NCBI GenBank assembly: GCA_963691705.1
Contig: OY829539.1
Location: forward strand, 16,046,186-16,110,185
Source of the DNA: Viola odorata
Taxonomy: Eukaryota > Streptophyta > Magnoliopsida > Malpighiales > Violaceae
DNA length: 64,000 nucleotides
Direction: 5' to 3'
Under the pieces are notes generated by a model. That model worked only from the letters and a program-made list of their open reading frames with translations. It did not search any database and had not been told where the DNA came from. The translations under genes and the position numbers were made by a program. Shown piece by piece: positions 33,938 to 44,965 of the stretch. Numbering within the stretch: the first letter of the stretch is position 1; each line of letters opens with the position of its first letter.

Positions 33938-34135
33938 CCATGTTGCTGATCTGCATGTAACTTTCATCCATATGCGTAAGGCTCTCATAAATACTGGAAA
34001 CGCAGCCAACCATGGATTCTTTTTGAGTTTTATGACAGCTGCTACGGGCAAAGAAACTATCAAAAAATCAACTTTGCAAACAATTTATGTTACATACATA
34101 TGCTATCAAAAATTGACAATTTATCAAAAAAATTA

Positions 34136-35869
34136 GGAAATTTTTATTTCCACATCCAATTAGCTTATTTTCACACCTAAATAGTTAAAAAGGTTAAAAA
34201 GAAGTTACCTTATTATGTTCCCATATCTTCTCAAATTTTCTTATCAAATTCTCTTGTGTATCTATTACAATTTATTTTTTAGATCAACCACTTTTCTTTT
34301 TTTCTTTTTTCTTTTCCTTTTTAAACAATTATTTGAGAAAAACTCTATTTGATATCCCCAAAAAAAATCCAGTGTAAAATTTACCCCTAATATTTGATCC
34401 CTAAAAACTTGACACCCAACTTTTATTTTGTTACACATTGGTGAAGAAGTACTAGTAGAGATTAAGTTTTGAAAGGTTAATACACTTCACGGTCCCAAAT
34501 GTTTGTCATTTTATTTAATCAAACCTAAATATTTTTCTACTTTTATCGGTCTCAAACGTTTTATCCGTTTGATCAATATAGTCCCAACTAAAAAATACAA
34601 AACGTTAACGGAGAAAAACTCCGTTAGAATTTATTATTTTAATAATTTTTTTTACAATTGGTTCCCTCACGTCAGAAAATATTTTTAAAAAACATAGAGC
34701 TAGGAAAATTCTAATAAAATAGGAAATATACTTTTAACAAATATAGCAAATTTAAAAAAATTCTGATAAAATAGGAAAAATATTTATAGAAAATATAGAA
34801 AATTAAGAAAAATCTAATAAAGTAGGAAAATTCTAATAATTTGGTATATTTTTTAAAAATATAATTCCAAGAACAAAATATGTAGGACCCACGAGATTTT
34901 AGTTTCTCAACACAATTTCAAGTTTTTCCAAATTATTTTTTATTTTCTCAAACATCTCAAATTATCATACAAATTCTCTTTTATTTTTTATCCTACTGCA
35001 CGTTCTTGGAAGAATGAAACACAAACCTTATTCTTAATTACTGCATATTCTTGATATTTTTCTAATTTTTAAAATATGTTTCCTATTTTATAATTTTTTC
35101 CTAATTTTCTATATTTTTAAAAAATAATTTTCCTATTTTATTAGATTTGTAAAATAATTTTCCTATTTTATTACAATTTTTCTATATTTTTTATTTTATT
35201 AGATTTTTCTTAATTTCCTATCGTTTTTAAAAATATTTTTCCTATTTTATTAGATTTGTCTTAATTTTCTATATTTTTCCAAAATACCTTTCCAATTTTA
35301 TTATATTTTTCTTAAGTCTTATATTTTTTTTAAATAGTTTCTTACATGTGAGACATGATTGTCAGAAAAAATTATTAAAATAATAAAATTTAACATAGTT
35401 TGTCTCCGTTAATGTTTTTTTTATAGTTGGGACTATTGAACTAACGGATAAAATGTTTGGGACCAATAAAAATAGAAAAAATATTTAGGAACTATTAAAA
35501 TAAAATGACAAACATTTGGGACCGTGGGGTATATTAACCCTTCAAAACTGAGTCTCTGCTGGTACTTTACACCAATGTGTAACATAATAATAGTTGTTTG
35601 TTAAGTTATTAAAGATAAAAATTATGAGTAAATTTTACACTAGAAAAAAATATTGCATATCAAATAAATATTTTTTTAAATAGTTATTGAAAAAAGGAAA
35701 GGAAAAAAAATTGGTTGATCTTAAAAATAAATTATAAAAGATACATAACTTTTCATATCAAGTGAATTTCATAAGAGAAATTGAGAAGATATGAGAACAC
35801 AATAACATACTTCTTTTTAATTACTTTGGTGTGAAAATAAGTTAATTGGGTGTGGAAATAAAAGCTCCC
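34136..35869. mobile_element. Fold-back Mutator-like element, 1734 bp
   Basis: Two inverted arms run from the ends almost to the centre near 35000. Ends are GGAAATTTTTATT and (reverse complement) GGGAGCTTTTATT. Both sides are flanked by the 9-bp duplication AAAAAATTA (34127-34135 and 35870-35878). A 9-bp duplication with very long inverted repeats is typical of Mutator-like elements. There is no transposase frame. Matching arm segments include TTACACATTGGTG (34431) with CACCAATGTGTAA (35570) and GATCAACCAC (34283) with the opposite strand at 35712. Confidence 0.82.
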
Positions 35870-35928
35870 AAAAAATTATTATATTAAAACAATCTATTTA
35901 AACAAATCAAGACTTTCTATTATATTAT

Positions 35929-36002
35929 GTTATCTTTTAATATTAACTTTTAACTCTTTGATTATATATTAAAAGAGTTAAAAGTTAATATTAAAAGATA
36001 AC
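35929..36002. repeat. Perfect 31-bp inverted repeat (hairpin)
   Basis: The arms GTTATCTTTTAATATTAAC... and ...GTTAATATTAAAAGATAAC pair over 31 bases around a 12-base loop. It is AT-rich and non-coding. Confidence 0.85.
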
Positions 36003-36025
36003 TTATGTATCTCTTATAAAATAGG

Positions 36026-36091
36026 AAAAATATCATGAAATTTTTATTATATATATATATATTAAGATAATAAAAATTTCATGATATTTTT
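36026..36091. repeat. Perfect 25-bp inverted repeat (hairpin)
   Basis: The arms AAAAATATCATGAAATTTTT... and ...AAAAATTTCATGATATTTTT pair over 25 bases around a 16-base (AT)n loop, only 24 bases after the previous hairpin. Confidence 0.85.
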
Positions 36092-36278
36092 ACAAATTAA
36101 GATTTTTAATTATATGAAGTTTTACATTTTGAATTTTTTTTATTAATAAATAATAATATACGAGCGTGGTTATCTGACTAGTTATTACTCAATGGTCATC
36201 CGTGGGAATAAAAACTAGTAATTGTTACGTGTAAATATATATTTTGATTTTTGGGGTTCTGGTTATGGGAGTTATATA

Positions 36279-37335
36279 TAGGGCTGTCAATTTGGGACCA
36301 GACTCGTGGACCCGAGGTTTGGAGCCGGGTCTAGGACCAAATTTTAGTCCCGTTTTGGGTCGAAACCGGGTCTGGTCCTAACCCGAATTTAGCCGGGTCT
36401 GACCGGGTCTAGACCCGGCAAACCCCTAAAACATTTTCTTTCCTTTCTTTTTTCTTTCTTTTCCTTCTTTTCTTTCCTTTCCACGATCTCACTCTCTCTT
36501 TTTTCTTTCCTTTCTTTTTCCTTTCTTTTCCTCCTTTTCTTTCCTTTCCAGTTTCCAGATCTCACTCCCTTTTTCTGTCCTTTCTTTTTTCTTTCTTTTC
36601 CTTCTTTTCTTTTCTTTGTTCTTCTCCCTTCAACCCCAAATCTGTCACTGTCCATCACCAATTCACCCAAATCTGTTACCACCATCACAAACCCATCACA
36701 AATCCATCACCAATTCACCCAAATCCATCACTAATTCACCCAAATCTGGCATTGCCCATCACTAATTCACTCAAATCCGTCACAACCATCACAAATCCAG
36801 CACCAATTCATCCAAATCCGTCGCCACCATCACAAACCCATACAAATCTATCACCAATTCCATCAAATAATTTGAATTCCCTCAATGTCATGCTTCTCAA
36901 GCAAACCATTGAGAAACGACAGCAAGTCGAGTCCTTGGAGAAAGCCAACAAAGCGTTAGATGCCAAGTTGAGTCGGTTTGTTGAGGAGAAGATTGGGTTC
37001 GAAATTGATTTGACTCGGGCGAGTGAGGATATGGTGAGTTTAGAGATTCAAAAAGGGTTTTTCTGTGTCTTTTTTGAAGCCCAGATGTCTGAAATGAGGG
37101 AAATCAAAATAGAAAGGAAAGAAAGAAAAGAAGAAAAGAAAAGGAAGGAAAGAAAACAAGAAAAAGAACCCGGGTCCATTTTTCCCGAGTCTGAACCCGG
37201 GACTCGGCTTCTTAGCTAGGCCGGGACCGGAACTGAGATTTTGTCCCATTTTTTGTCGGGATCGGGTCTAGTCCCGACCCGATTGTCTTCGGGTCGAGCT
37301 GGGTCCGGACCCGTAGACCCGAATTGACACCTCTA
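36279..37335. mobile_element. Non-autonomous hAT-like transposon, 1057 bp, with coding-like cargo
   Basis: Ends TAGGGCTGTCAATTTGGGAC and GAATTGACACCTCTA, flanked by the perfect 8-bp duplication GTTATATA (36271-36278 and 37336-37343). The subterminal GGGACC/GGGTCT words match those of 32988-33764, but the interior is unrelated and includes a coiled-coil-like reading frame. Confidence 0.9.
36752..37219 (+). pseudogene. Possible captured host gene fragment with coiled coil
   Basis: An open frame inside the hAT-like element. The first part is a Pro/Thr-rich translation of CATCACCAATTCACCCAAATC repeats. Residues about 48-100 read as a convincing amphipathic helix (LLKQTIEKRQQVESLEKANK, then KLSRFVEEKIGFEIDLTRAS). 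The tail is Lys/Glu-rich purine sequence. The middle resembles an exon of a plant coiled-coil protein, but I cannot name the donor. A GT within ATGGTGAGTTT (37030-37040) could mark the donor gene's exon end. Confidence 0.4.
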
Positions 37336-37640
37336 GTTATATATGTTGCATGCGGGCTTTTGATTTTGGGTTCAAAATGTACTAAATGAGGCCTACTTGT
37401 GAATTGATCTAATGAATACCTACTAGGACTATCAAAAATATACCTATACCATATACCCATATCTAATTAATTGAGTGTATATAGGTATTAAATGGGTAAA
37501 GATGGGTAGGTACTCATTTAAAATAAAATATGGGAGTTTTATTGGGTTTGGGTATAGGTACCCAATGGGTACCCATTAATCCCCTTACTCATTTATGCCT
37601 TTAAGGTGGATTAAGTTGTGTTGCGTTTAATTGTCATAAA

Positions 37641-38168
37641 GTGGATCTTGCTCTGCCTCTACTTCCACCTCTACCACCAGCATCAGCTCTGCCGCCACCA
37701 CCTCCACCACCAGAGTCTACTCTGCTGCCACCACCTCCACCACCACCTCCACCACTACTATCACCACCACAGCTACCTCCCTGTCCACAGCCGCTAAAAT
37801 TTTCACCACCACCTCCAAATTGCCAGCTACTGTCACCACCTCCTCCAGTGCTATCCCCGCCGCTTCTACCGCCACCCCCACCACCGCCATTATTTTGACC
37901 ACCACCTCCTCAACAACCATCACCGCCGTTGTTACGACCATCCCCACAACCACCTCCGATTCTTTCACCACCTCCTCTAATTTCCCTTCCACCACCCCTA
38001 CAAACCAATCAATCACCACTACCGCCACCACCACATTTGCCACCTCCGTCGCCCCCTCCATGCTGGTTGGAACCTCCATCACCACCACCAGCTCTGGTAT
38101 ATGATGGTCCATTGCCACCTATTACTGGGATACCGTATGCTTCTCCGCCACCACCACCTTTTTACTGA
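37641..38168 (+). pseudogene. Extensin-like proline-rich protein C-terminal fragment
   Basis: One plus-strand frame with no ATG start runs from 37641 through Pro-rich repeats (LLPPPPPPPPPLLSPP), has a TGA at 37896-37898, and continues in the same frame to a stop at 38166-38168. The end, GPLPPITGIPYASPPPPPFY, resembles the C-termini of plant cell-wall hydroxyproline-rich proteins. The 5' end is missing. The opposite-strand Val-rich frame is a shadow. It may be a gene fragment carried by a transposon; 0.5 confidence reflects the low-complexity risk. Confidence 0.5.
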
Positions 38169-38534
38169 TTCTTTTTCCATTTTGGGAGCTTGAATATTTT
38201 AATTTTAATTTGCTATAGAGCAAATGATGCAATTAATTTTTGTTTGCATTTGGAACAGTAGTGACTTAGTTACAGTTAAATGAAATATTAAATATAAATA
38301 AATAGAAATGTATAATTAATCTTTTCAAGGCAAAAATATATTTGAGAGTGGTCAAAAAATGGGACTACATTGTAAAAATCGTGTCAAAATAATCAAATTT
38401 TGAATAAAAAATAAAATAAAATAATAAAAATGCACAAAACCATGACCTACTTCTTAAACAGATCAAAGGTACCAATAGTGTATCGAACTCAGATTTCTCA
38501 TCTATATCCTTATCCTTAAAATAATAATAATAAA

Positions 38535-38630
38535 AAGTGTTGAAAACGGGTCGACCCTAACCCGATCCGATTAATTGAGTACTAGTCGGATACGGGTCGA
38601 TCCGACGGATAAGACCCATTTTGACACCTA
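38535..38630. mobile_element. Small hAT-like terminal fragment (MITE)
   Basis: About 95 bases with inverted ends GTGTTGAAAACGGGTCGACC and CGATCCGACGG...ACCCATTTTGACACC. No clear target duplication is seen. Confidence 0.35.
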
Positions 38631-38766
38631 GTAAAATTTGAATCTAAATATTGAAAACCAAGCTTATGTGGTAAAACCAGGGCTACATGCTCAAAACCGA
38701 CCCTGAATGGTCAAAGTCGATCCTAAATGATAAAATCGAACATACAAAGTAAAAATAGAGTCACAT

Positions 38767-39553
38767 TGTTGCGATCCGGGCTCTTTTTAGTGAGTCGGTT
38801 CGTGTCAATGGATCTAGCTTGAGTTACCCAAAAAATCCCAACCAACTATGAACAATAAACATGAGAATCAGATAGGTAATTGGAGAAAACGCAGCGGATT
38901 TAACAAAATTAAGATGAACAAAAATATGAAAATTAAAGGAGGATTTGCGGATAGAAGTTCAATTAGAATTGATCAATCAATAGACAAGCATTCAAATTAA
39001 CTTATAATCAACAATCCATCCATAGCAATCCATAATAGTCAATAAACACAATAATCCCAAAGTTCTATTCAATTGTAAACAAGAACAAGTAATTAAAGAT
39101 TGAAGGTAAGAGGTTTTTACTTGCAATGAATCAAGGAGCCTCCTAAGCTTGATCCTTACTAGCAGATTTTAAGGTGTTTACAGGGAGGAGTACTCTCTAA
39201 CTCAAGCAATAAACACTCATCAAAAATTAAGGAAAGAAATGAAGAAGAGAGCTATTTATAGGTAGTGAAAATGCTTGAAAAATACTCTTCTCGAGCACCA
39301 AAATAGGCCTTGGCGTCATGACGCTAAGGCCTTGGCGTCATGATGCCAAGAGTAATGACGCTAGTGGTTTGGCGTCATGACGCCAGCCACTGTCCAAAAA
39401 TGCCAAACTTGGCTTTTGGAGGAGGAAACTCGGCCACGCGGGTGGCCTCGGTTTGGCACGGATCTCTCCCACTTTTGGTAGCCCCGGGTATATCTCTCGG
39501 CCTACGAATGCATGCTCATTCATCGCCGAAGTGAAGCCATGTGTGATCGCATC
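38767..39553 (-). mobile_element. Solo LTR, 787 bp, with 5-bp target duplication
   Basis: It starts TGTTGCGATCCGGG and ends TGTGATCGCATCA on the plus strand, flanked by a perfect CACAT duplication (38762-38766 and 39554-39558). A TATAAATA box on the minus strand (39253-39260) and the GAGTACTCCTCC segment set its orientation and link it to the TGATGTGATC LTR family. Upstream of the TATA box are three copies of the palindrome-like GGCGTCATGACGC (39310-39385). Confidence 0.88.
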
Positions 39554-39770
39554 ACACATGATCAAATTTGGTCAAAATATATATTTTTGGTCAAACATAC
39601 TTATTTAATAAATAATTATATTTAAATTGGTTATTGGGTGAGTATAAATTAAATGGGTATAAATGGGTATGGGTACCCATTTAAAAAACTACATGGGTAA
39701 TAAATGGGTATACTACCCATACTCACCCATACCCACCCAAATCTACCCATTTGACACCCCTAGTACTTAC

Positions 39771-40920
39771 GAATAATGAGGCGGGTGTGGGGTGGGTAAA
39801 TATTATTCATATCCATACCCGTAAATTTGCGGGTAATTTATATCCGCACCCACATCCATACGGTGTGGGTAAAAGAAGAATAATTATACCTTTGGGTTAT
39901 TTACGGGTACCCACAAATTTGGTTAAATTTCAATCAAATTAATAGATAAACAAAAAACCAATCTAATTTAATGACAATACCACACAATAATACGATACAC
40001 TAATCCAACATGATAATTCATAAAATAAGATAAATAATTCATAATAATTCAACAAAGAAATAATAATTCATAAAAAAATACAATTTAATAAAAGAAATAA
40101 CAATTTATGCACTAACAAGTTTTTTCAAAATAGTTATCATCTTGTAATTTTACATCCCTATTAATTCTTGATAAAAAGTAAAAGTTTCTCCAATTTAGTT
40201 CTTAGTAGATGCTACATGATAAAAAAAAATCACTTAACATAAATATAATAAAAAGAGAACTATTTATTAATTTATTAATAAGATAACTTTCTAATAGTGA
40301 TAGGCTAGGTTTAGAAATTAAAGTATTACATATTACTATATTACTGTATTACTAATACATAATTACAAGCGTTTCTTTTCTTTTATTTTTTTCATATATT
40401 AAAATATATTATATATATTACGAGTATTTAATGCGGGTATTGGAGCGGGTAGGTTCACGAGCTCTTTAAACAAATAATTTAATTTACCTTTTAACACCTA
40501 TATTTGTCAAAAAAAATCTTAAATATTACCCTTCTTTAAGATAACATAAATAAATCATATTAGGGTGTGAATATTGTATATTGCATCAATTAATTTATTT
40601 ATACAATAAATGGTCATATGTGGACAAAAAATACTAGTTCAATAGGGTTTCAAATTCAGGTTTAAATCTCAACTCCACCTGTATAAAAAAAATAAAAATA
40701 ATACTAATAACTGTGATCGTGTAAATATATGTTTGGCTTTGACTTTGTATTTGGGCTTCTCAATCGAGCCTTACAAGTAATGACCACTTTTGATTCTTAA
40801 ACACTGTAAACAAACAAAACAACCCTATTTCCCGCAGGAATCGTGATAAGTAAAAGTCCTAATCATAACCCGCAATGAAATCCTACTCCTTACAAGACTT
40901 GGATTGATCGTACTGCTCCA
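39771..40920. other. AT-rich intergenic region with hAT-like subterminal repeats
   Basis: No gene. GGGTACCC/GCGGGTA words at 39780-39920 and 40430-40450 suggest another eroded hAT-like copy; clear ends are not visible. Confidence 0.45.
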
Positions 40921-40927
40921 TAATCCC

Positions 40928-40945
40928 TATATATATATATATATA
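40928..40945 (+). promoter_or_regulatory. TATA box of the phytocyanin gene
   Basis: An uninterrupted TATATATA run 115-130 bases before the ATG, followed by a CT-rich leader (GCCTGCCTCCCCTTC) typical of plant 5' UTRs. Confidence 0.7.
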
Positions 40946-41059
40946 GATTGCCTGCCTCCCCTTCAAAAGATCATACAAGAAACTCTCCATTGATTAGCCT
41001 TTGTCCCTTCGTTAATTAAAATCCCTCGTTTACTTTCTTATTGCTCGCTTTCCTCTGCC

Positions 41060-41578
41060 ATGGCTTTGATGAAGAAAAGTGTGACAATTTTCATCGTAGT
41101 AATCGCAGCTCTTTGTGCGACTTCTATGGCCTCTGAATTCCATGTTGGTGACGCTGCCGGTTGGACCAGCAAGGGTGGGGTGGACTATCAAGATTGGGCT
41201 TCTTTCAAGAACTTTCATGTGGGTGACAGCCTAATTTTTAACTACAACAACCAATTACATAATGTGAAGCAAGTGACCGTCCAAGATTTCGAGTCTTGTA
41301 ATCCCACCTCTCCAATCGCCACCTACAACAACGGATCCGACACCGTCACTCTTGACAGGCCGGGTCGCTACTACTTCATCTGTGGATTTCCCGGCCACTG
41401 TTTGGCTGGACAAAAGGTTCATGTATCGGTCGTTGTACCTTCTCCAAGTCCAAGCCCCGCTCCTACACACACTGCCATCTCATCACCTTCCAAATCCGGG
41501 TCTCCTGCCGCACATAAACTCTCTTGGGTTCTTGCGATCTTGGGCGCAGCAGCCTCTTGTATTTCAATAGTTGTTTAA
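41060..41578 (+). CDS. Stellacyanin-type phytocyanin (blue copper protein), GPI-anchored
   Basis: A complete 172-residue protein with ATG in a good plant context (GCCATGGC). Residues 1-24 form a signal peptide, with likely cleavage after SMA. Residues 25-125 are a plastocyanin-like domain with copper ligands His67, Cys108 and His113 and axial Gln118 (CGFPGHCLAGQ), the stellacyanin pattern rather than Met of uclacyanins. Cys80 and Cys114 would form the family disulfide. Asn91 is a sequon. Residues 127-152 are Ser/Pro-rich as in arabinogalactan proteins, and the last 19 residues are a hydrophobic GPI signal. It should act at the outer plasma membrane or cell wall as a small electron carrier; the physiological partner is unknown. 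No intron is present, although many phytocyanin genes have one. It is the only intact host gene in the window. Confidence 0.95.
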   Translation: MALMKKSVTIFIVVIAALCATSMASEFHVGDAAGWTSKGGVDYQDWASFKNFHVGDSLIFNYNNQLHNVKQVTVQDFESCNPTSPIATYNNGSDTVTLDRPGRYYFICGFPGHCLAGQKVHVSVVVPSPSPSPAPTHTAISSPSKSGSPAAHKLSWVLAILGAAASCISIVV

Positions 41579-41600
41579 TTAGGCTACTAATCAGCATTAT

Positions 41601-41606
41601 AATAAA
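41601..41606 (+). terminator. Polyadenylation signal of the phytocyanin gene
   Basis: AATAAA 23 bases after the stop codon, within an AT-rich 3' UTR. Confidence 0.55.
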
Positions 41607-41639
41607 TTGCAATTACTTCCAATCTTTATAGATCAAAGT

Positions 41640-42917
41640 AATTAAGAAGAGGAGATTTTAAGTTATTTTGTCTGACCATGTTGTTATTTAATTTATTTTT
41701 TTAAAAGAAAAAACTTCTAGAAAACCCTTGTTGGCCAATTGGATCTAATTTGCACAAACATATCTGGATCCATAAAACATACGTACCCAGCTAGAAAAAG
41801 ACCGGGGAGCATTGAAATTGAATTGGGTCTGATCCCAAAAGACATGTCGTAGATGTAAAATTAGCTTGATTTGGTTCTAATTCTAATCCCAAAGGACATA
41901 TCATACGAGTAAAATTACCTTAATTTGGTTGTGATGTTGTTGTTGGACCGACCAGGTTCATCCGGGACTTAATTAGGAAGGAAGACATCAGTAAGAGCCG
42001 TCTTTGATTGCAGTGCATTGCCTTCAACAGATACACGCCCTGCACAAAACATGCTGATCTTTTACCTGATGAAAAGTTGCCCATAACATATTTATATTTT
42101 TTATTTCCTAATTATTTTATTAATAAATTGCGAGTGATCCCATGTGGCCTATAATAATAATGATTTTTTTAATTAAAATTTAAATAAATATTTCAACAAT
42201 ATTTTTGTATTTTCTTTTAACTTTTTACTGTCTTGAATAAATTTTAAATTATAGGGACTACATTTTCTTGAATAAAAATTTGAGTGCATCACTAAAAATA
42301 GCCGTAAAATAAGAAGAAAAACATTACTTCATTCATCCCAACGTCAAATCTAGATGGGCAGAGCGACAAACAACGTAATTTAACCAAACTAATCTATTGG
42401 ACCAGGGTGTGATTTTTGGGCAATGGCAGCACTTGCAAGCCTACAGAGATTGCTCTTTAATATCAGAAGAGAAAAAAAATGCTTCTAATGCTTATAGAAG
42501 AATAAAAAATAGAAAAAAAAGTACTTTCTCTCTCACTAATACAATAATTTTTTAGTAAAAATTATAAAGACTAAGGTAATGATTTTTTTTTATATAAATA
42601 TTTTAGTAATTAATTATGTGTTGATGTTATCAATCCAGTTAATAACCTCTAAAATAAACCAATAAATACTAATCACGTATTACAAAAAGTATTGTTAATT
42701 ATTTCTTTACATTAAAAATATAAATTTATGACATTTTAATAGTGATAATAGGTTTTAGTTAGGAAATTATTTTATTAATAAGGGGGAAAGTACTATTTAT
42801 TTAGCATCAATTTCCAAAAAGAAAATGCCAAACAACTGGAAGAAGAATACATAAATTTCATTCAATTATTATTAATGCCGAGGACAATGAAATAAAGTTT
42901 AGTTGATTTTTTTTTTT
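41640..42917. other. AT-rich intergenic region
   Basis: No gene or clear element. A GC-richer patch at 41940-42060 has no recognisable product in either strand. Confidence 0.5.
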
Positions 42918-43729
42918 GAAGATGTTGATACCCGAATTTTGACACGATTAACTTAAGTCGTTCATTTTTTCGCACATTCTTGATCTTATTTTGTATTATT
43001 ATTATTTCCGTTTATTTACTATTTATTATCTTGTTTTCTTTTGTTTCATGTTATTTATTTTATTTTGTATGTATTTTTCGTTCGAACTTTTATCGATTTT
43101 AAATAAAATTTCTCGTATCATTGGATCGAACCACAAAAAACCAATCATACCCATTTTTCACTTTCACTTTACTTTACATTACTTTACTCATTTTTTCCTC
43201 TCCACCATCCGAACATCATCATCTCTCCCTTTTCCATTTTTTTCTCTCCCACGACCATACCAACATTGGATTCCTTTTTCTTACCTCAACTCTCCAATTG
43301 TCAAAAGAAATCGGATACACAATCCTACCCCCTCCATTTTTCAAAGAAACCTACACACTAGCCCGCACACTGCTCCCCCTCTCTGTTTTTAAAAGATACA
43401 ATCTTTTGTTTTTTTCAAAGATTTGATACGAACAGATCCTCCCCATTTTTCCTTAAAGGCCAACGAAAATCAACGAAAAAAGAGAGCTCTTGGCCAAATC
43501 CAAATCCTCTCCCTCATTTCAATTCCTCTTCCATATGAGCCTCTCGGTCAGCTTCAACCACCTCACAAATCAACCAATTTCAGTCCCTGCAAGAAACCAT
43601 TCCAATCCCTCAAACTAAAACCCATTTTTTTTTCACCCTCTCCCCTCATTCAATCTCTCAACCCGTCACTCCGGCCAAACCTACACAAAACCAGCCCTAA
43701 AACCAACCTCAAAATAGCACCAAACCAGC

Positions 43730-43960
43730 ACCGAATCAGCCCTCAAATCAGTACCAAAACAGCCCTCAAATCAGTACCAAAACAGCCCTAAATCAACATC
43801 AGACCAGCCCCAAATCAAACATCAGACCAGCCCCGAAAACAGCCCCAGACCAGACCTGAATCTGCACCCAATCAGCCCCGAAAACAGCCCCAAACCAGAC
43901 CCGAAATCTACACCCAAACTGACCCGAATCTAGCCCCCGAACCTCCATCAAAAACAGCCC
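43730..43960 (+). repeat. CAGCCC-rich minisatellite in the solo LTR
   Basis: Imperfect repeats of ATCAGCCCCGAAAACAGCCCC, CAAACCAGACCCGAA and related units of about 18-20 bases. Confidence 0.75.
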
Positions 43961-44943
43961 GAAATTCACCCAAAATCACCCAAATCAATCAAAAAAAAAC
44001 CAACCCAATTAACCAAATCCAAATTAAATCCGGTCTTCCTTTAAAATCAAAATCCAAACAACCCGAAATTAACCGCATCACCACCCAGCCGTCATCACCG
44101 GACAGCCACATCGCCGGACAGCCGCTCGGCCACAGCAGCCCGCTCCTTGGCCGGAAAGACCATAACAGAATAAAGAAAAAGGGACCAAAGAAAAGGAAAA
44201 GAAAGGGAAGGCTGCGTTTGCAGTCCTAAGAAATAAAGAAAAACAAAAGAAAATGGAGAGGAGAAGAGGGGCTGCGTGAGCAGCCCTAAAAAAGGAAAAT
44301 GAAGGAAAAGAAATGTAAAGAAAGGGAAAGGAATTTTGCCGTTGGGCAAGGAAAAAAAGAAAGGAAAAATGGGCTTGGCCCGAAACAAAAGAGAGGATGG
44401 CCGGCCATCCTAGGAAAAGAATAAGAAAATTGGGCTTGGCCCAAAATGAAAAGAAAAGAAATCAAATAATGGGTTGCGGCCCATTATGAAAAAATAAAAG
44501 AAATGGGCTGCGGCCCAAGCCCTTTTAACAAAATCGTGTACTAACTATTTCTTCGCTTTCTTGCAGGTACGAGTCCGCGATTACCGTCCGGACCGAATGT
44601 TTGACCAACGTCGATATCGGTGACAATTTTCTAAACTCGAGCTTTAGAGCTCATTTCCTTTATTAGAATTGTTGATTTAATTTATTATTCAGTCACATGC
44701 ATGATTATTTAGAATCGTTAGAATTCGAATTAATCTGTTTGCATGATGATTATACCCACAAATACGATTTAATTTTATGCTCGCTCGTGTGCAGCTTTGA
44801 CTCCACGAATAGATTTTTATTTATGCTTATGAACGTACTTTATGCATTATGCACATTAAATATGGATATATTTATGTGCATCAACAGTATATTTTATTAT
44901 GCATTCGTAATGACTTTCGACTGACTTGATCGTCGGAGTGTAT

Positions 44944-44965
44944 ACGCCGGGGAACCCCCCGGCGT
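44944..44965. promoter_or_regulatory. Conserved GC stem-loop in LTR
   Basis: ACGCCGGGG and CCCCGGCGT form a 9-bp perfect stem with loop AACC, preceded by GACTTGATCGTCGGAGTG and followed by CAGGTAC. The LTR-like region at 27271-27293 has the same arrangement. It is probably an R/U5 RNA structure, with function inferred. Confidence 0.5.

Larger units (their letters stand above)
37424..39762. mobile_element. Candidate degenerate hAT-like element, about 2.3 kb
   Basis: The right end CCCATTTGACACCCCTA is typical of the family. The left end TAGGACTATCAAAA is weaker. The flanking octamers ATACCTAC and GTACTTAC agree at 6 of 8 positions. Both ends are rich in GGGTACCCAT words. If real, it contains a proline-rich gene fragment and the solo LTR at 38767. 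Confidence 0.4.

Noticed and set aside
37717..38118. Minus-strand Val-rich frame opposite the proline-rich fragment
   Set aside because: It is a shadow of CCACCA repeats; the plus-strand frame has the recognisable cell-wall protein C-terminus.
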